13,453 nt of DNA from Baffinella frigidus (lineage: Eukaryota; Cryptophyceae; Cryptomonadales; Baffinellaceae), in the NCBI GenBank assembly GCA_026770585.1, contig MU646919.1:195167-208619 (forward strand). The letters run 5' to 3'. The notes beneath the pieces are model-generated. The model did not search any database, was not told where the DNA came from, and saw only the letters and a program-made list of their open reading frames with translations. The position numbers were made by a program, and so were the translations under genes. Positions 12,782-13,453 of the stretch are shown here, piece after piece (within the stretch, counting starts at the first letter, position 1; every line of letters begins with the position of its first letter).

Positions 12782-12952
12782 TCTGGCGGAAAGGCTCCGT
12801 TCGGGCGCTCGACACACACACAGACATCGTGTGCGAGTAAGGCTTCACTACGGATAACAGGGATCCGCTGCACGTGCTGGCATACATCTCCTATAGTGGA
12901 CGTGACTGGGTAAAGTCACCCCGGTCATCCTACACGGGGTAGTATCCCCAGA
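12782..12952 (+). mobile_element. Structured insert S, copy outside telomere-like tract
   Basis: The 171-bp partner of 8397-8570. Shared blocks are TCTGGCGGAA, GGCTCCG(C/T)TCGGGCGCT, ACATCGTGTGCGAG, GCACGTGC, ATCTCCT, AGTGGACGTGAC, GTAAAGTCAC, ATCCTACA(T/C)GGGGTA and TATCCCCAGA. Both ends match exactly at TCTGG and CCAGA, which fixes the element boundaries. The stems GTGAC/GTCAC and CGTGTG with its partner are present. In the first stem GCGGA/TCCGT, a G:C pair is now G:T, which RNA would still pair. No target duplication is evident here. Confidence 0.7.
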
Positions 12953-12986
12953 CCTCGGACAAACGAGGATGCCAGGCACCTTCACG

Positions 12987-13100
12987 GAGAGTGGTCCACT
13001 TAGTGCTGTCAACTTGTCGCCATAAGCGGCTATGACATCTCTCCTCAGGAGCAAGGTGGGCGTGGCCTTCGATGTGAGTGTAATACAAAGCACCAAAGCA
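12987..13100 (+). repeat. Module shared with 2101-2215
   Basis: The right-hand copy of the module described at 2101-2215. It begins 34 bp after insert S ends, so S and this module may be parts of one larger unit. A minus-strand frame (13108-12848, 86 codons) crosses both and has no recognisable domain. Confidence 0.55.
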
Positions 13101-13148
13101 CCATGCATTAGCCAACTTTGTGTCTCTTCACACGTGAAAGGGCATCTG

Positions 13149-13453
13149 ATGTCCTCTGATTCACTCTCTTGCCATAAACGTCATCATCGTCGTTGTCACC
13201 CACTGAGAAGTGTCAAGCTACCATCAGGCCACAGCTGGGGCCCGATGGTGCTTGACCCTGTCCTCGTCCTGCTGAGGCTCCACTTGTTGGAGCAAGGTGC
13301 GCAGGCAGCGCTCGGAGAACAGCAGGCGGGGCAGGGCTCTTCACGAAGGAGGATCAGTAGCGGCTGTAGCAGTTGCGAAGCGGAGCAGGGCAGCAGATCA
13401 CACCAACCCGAGGCACGAGTCAGGGAGTGGACATTTTACTTACCAGAAACGAG
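13149..13453 (+). CDS. Open frame running off the right edge (partial, hypothetical)
   Basis: From ATG at 13149 the frame is open for 101 codons to the window end; the upstream in-frame stop is TAA at 13081. I do not recognise the product. It begins MSSDSLSCHKRHHRRCH, has a Leu-rich patch (LDPVLVLLRLHLLEQG) at about residues 35-50, then a Gln/Gly/Ser/Arg-rich part with CSSCEAEQGS. The 3' end is missing. On the other strand ACTTAC (13438-13443) reads GTAAGT after CTG, a consensus splice donor, so the true gene could instead be on the minus strand with this region as intron. It is probably the edge of a gene, strand uncertain. Confidence 0.3.
   Translation, partial: MSSDSLSCHKRHHRRCHPLRSVKLPSGHSWGPMVLDPVLVLLRLHLLEQGAQAALGEQQAGQGSSRRRISSGCSSCEAEQGSRSHQPEARVREWTFYLPET
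13212..13256. repeat. 18-bp-arm imperfect hairpin
   Basis: GTCAAGCTACCATCAGGCC and GGCCCGATGGTGCTTGAC pair over about 18 bp with one unpaired base and one mismatch or wobble, around an 8-base loop. It overlaps the start of the right-edge open frame. Confidence 0.8.

Noticed and set aside
1-13453. CRISPR array, rRNA, tRNA or prokaryotic operon.
   Set aside because: No regularly spaced identical repeats with unique spacers, no cloverleaf or rRNA motifs, and no adjacent co-directional gene sets were seen.

Overview
The window looks like nuclear DNA from a eukaryote, from a subtelomeric or repeat-rich chromosome region. The main clue is about 3.8 kb of degenerate seven-base repeats of the TTTAGGG (Arabidopsis-type) telomere class. 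This class is known from land plants, many algae and some alveolates, chromerids among them. GT/AG splice-like signals, microsatellites, foldback elements and the absence of operons or Shine-Dalgarno sites all fit a eukaryote. I cannot name the species; an alga or alga-related protist is my best guess, at low confidence.

Layout. Bases 1-1138 are C-strand telomere-like repeats. Bases 1139-6515 are complex sequence. It holds a short segment (1160-1287) that recurs inverted near the other end (6304-6415), several copies of a dispersed repeat built around an AGGTTCTTCGAGCTCCC core, a frame-broken copy of a Ser/Pro-rich gene (minus strand, 4071-3305), and an open frame with a Gag-like Cys/His cluster (5225-5701). 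Bases 6516-9292 are G-strand telomere-like repeats, interrupted by four inserted elements. Bases 9293-10171 are mostly non-coding. Bases 10172-10797 form a large foldback (long inverted repeat) with three tandem GCGAAGC-core hairpins at its centre. Bases 11110-11745 hold the intact paralogue of the Ser/Pro-rich gene. Its homology with the broken copy continues past the stop into a 54-bp block that is identical in both. Bases 12782-12952 are a second copy of an element that also sits inside the G-strand tract (8397-8570). An open frame runs off the right edge.

How the parts relate. Apart from the paralogous pair I recognise no gene of known function, and most other open frames lie in repeats. 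The C-strand tract on the left, the G-strand tract on the right and the inverted matching segments just inside both give 1-9292 the symmetry of a small linear chromosome with a telomere at each end, now joined to more sequence at 9293. That is an inference and could also be an assembly join. The shared insertions show that the telomere-like tracts and the neighbouring DNA have been hit by the same small element families. All similarities reported are internal to the window and were aligned by eye; no database search was run.
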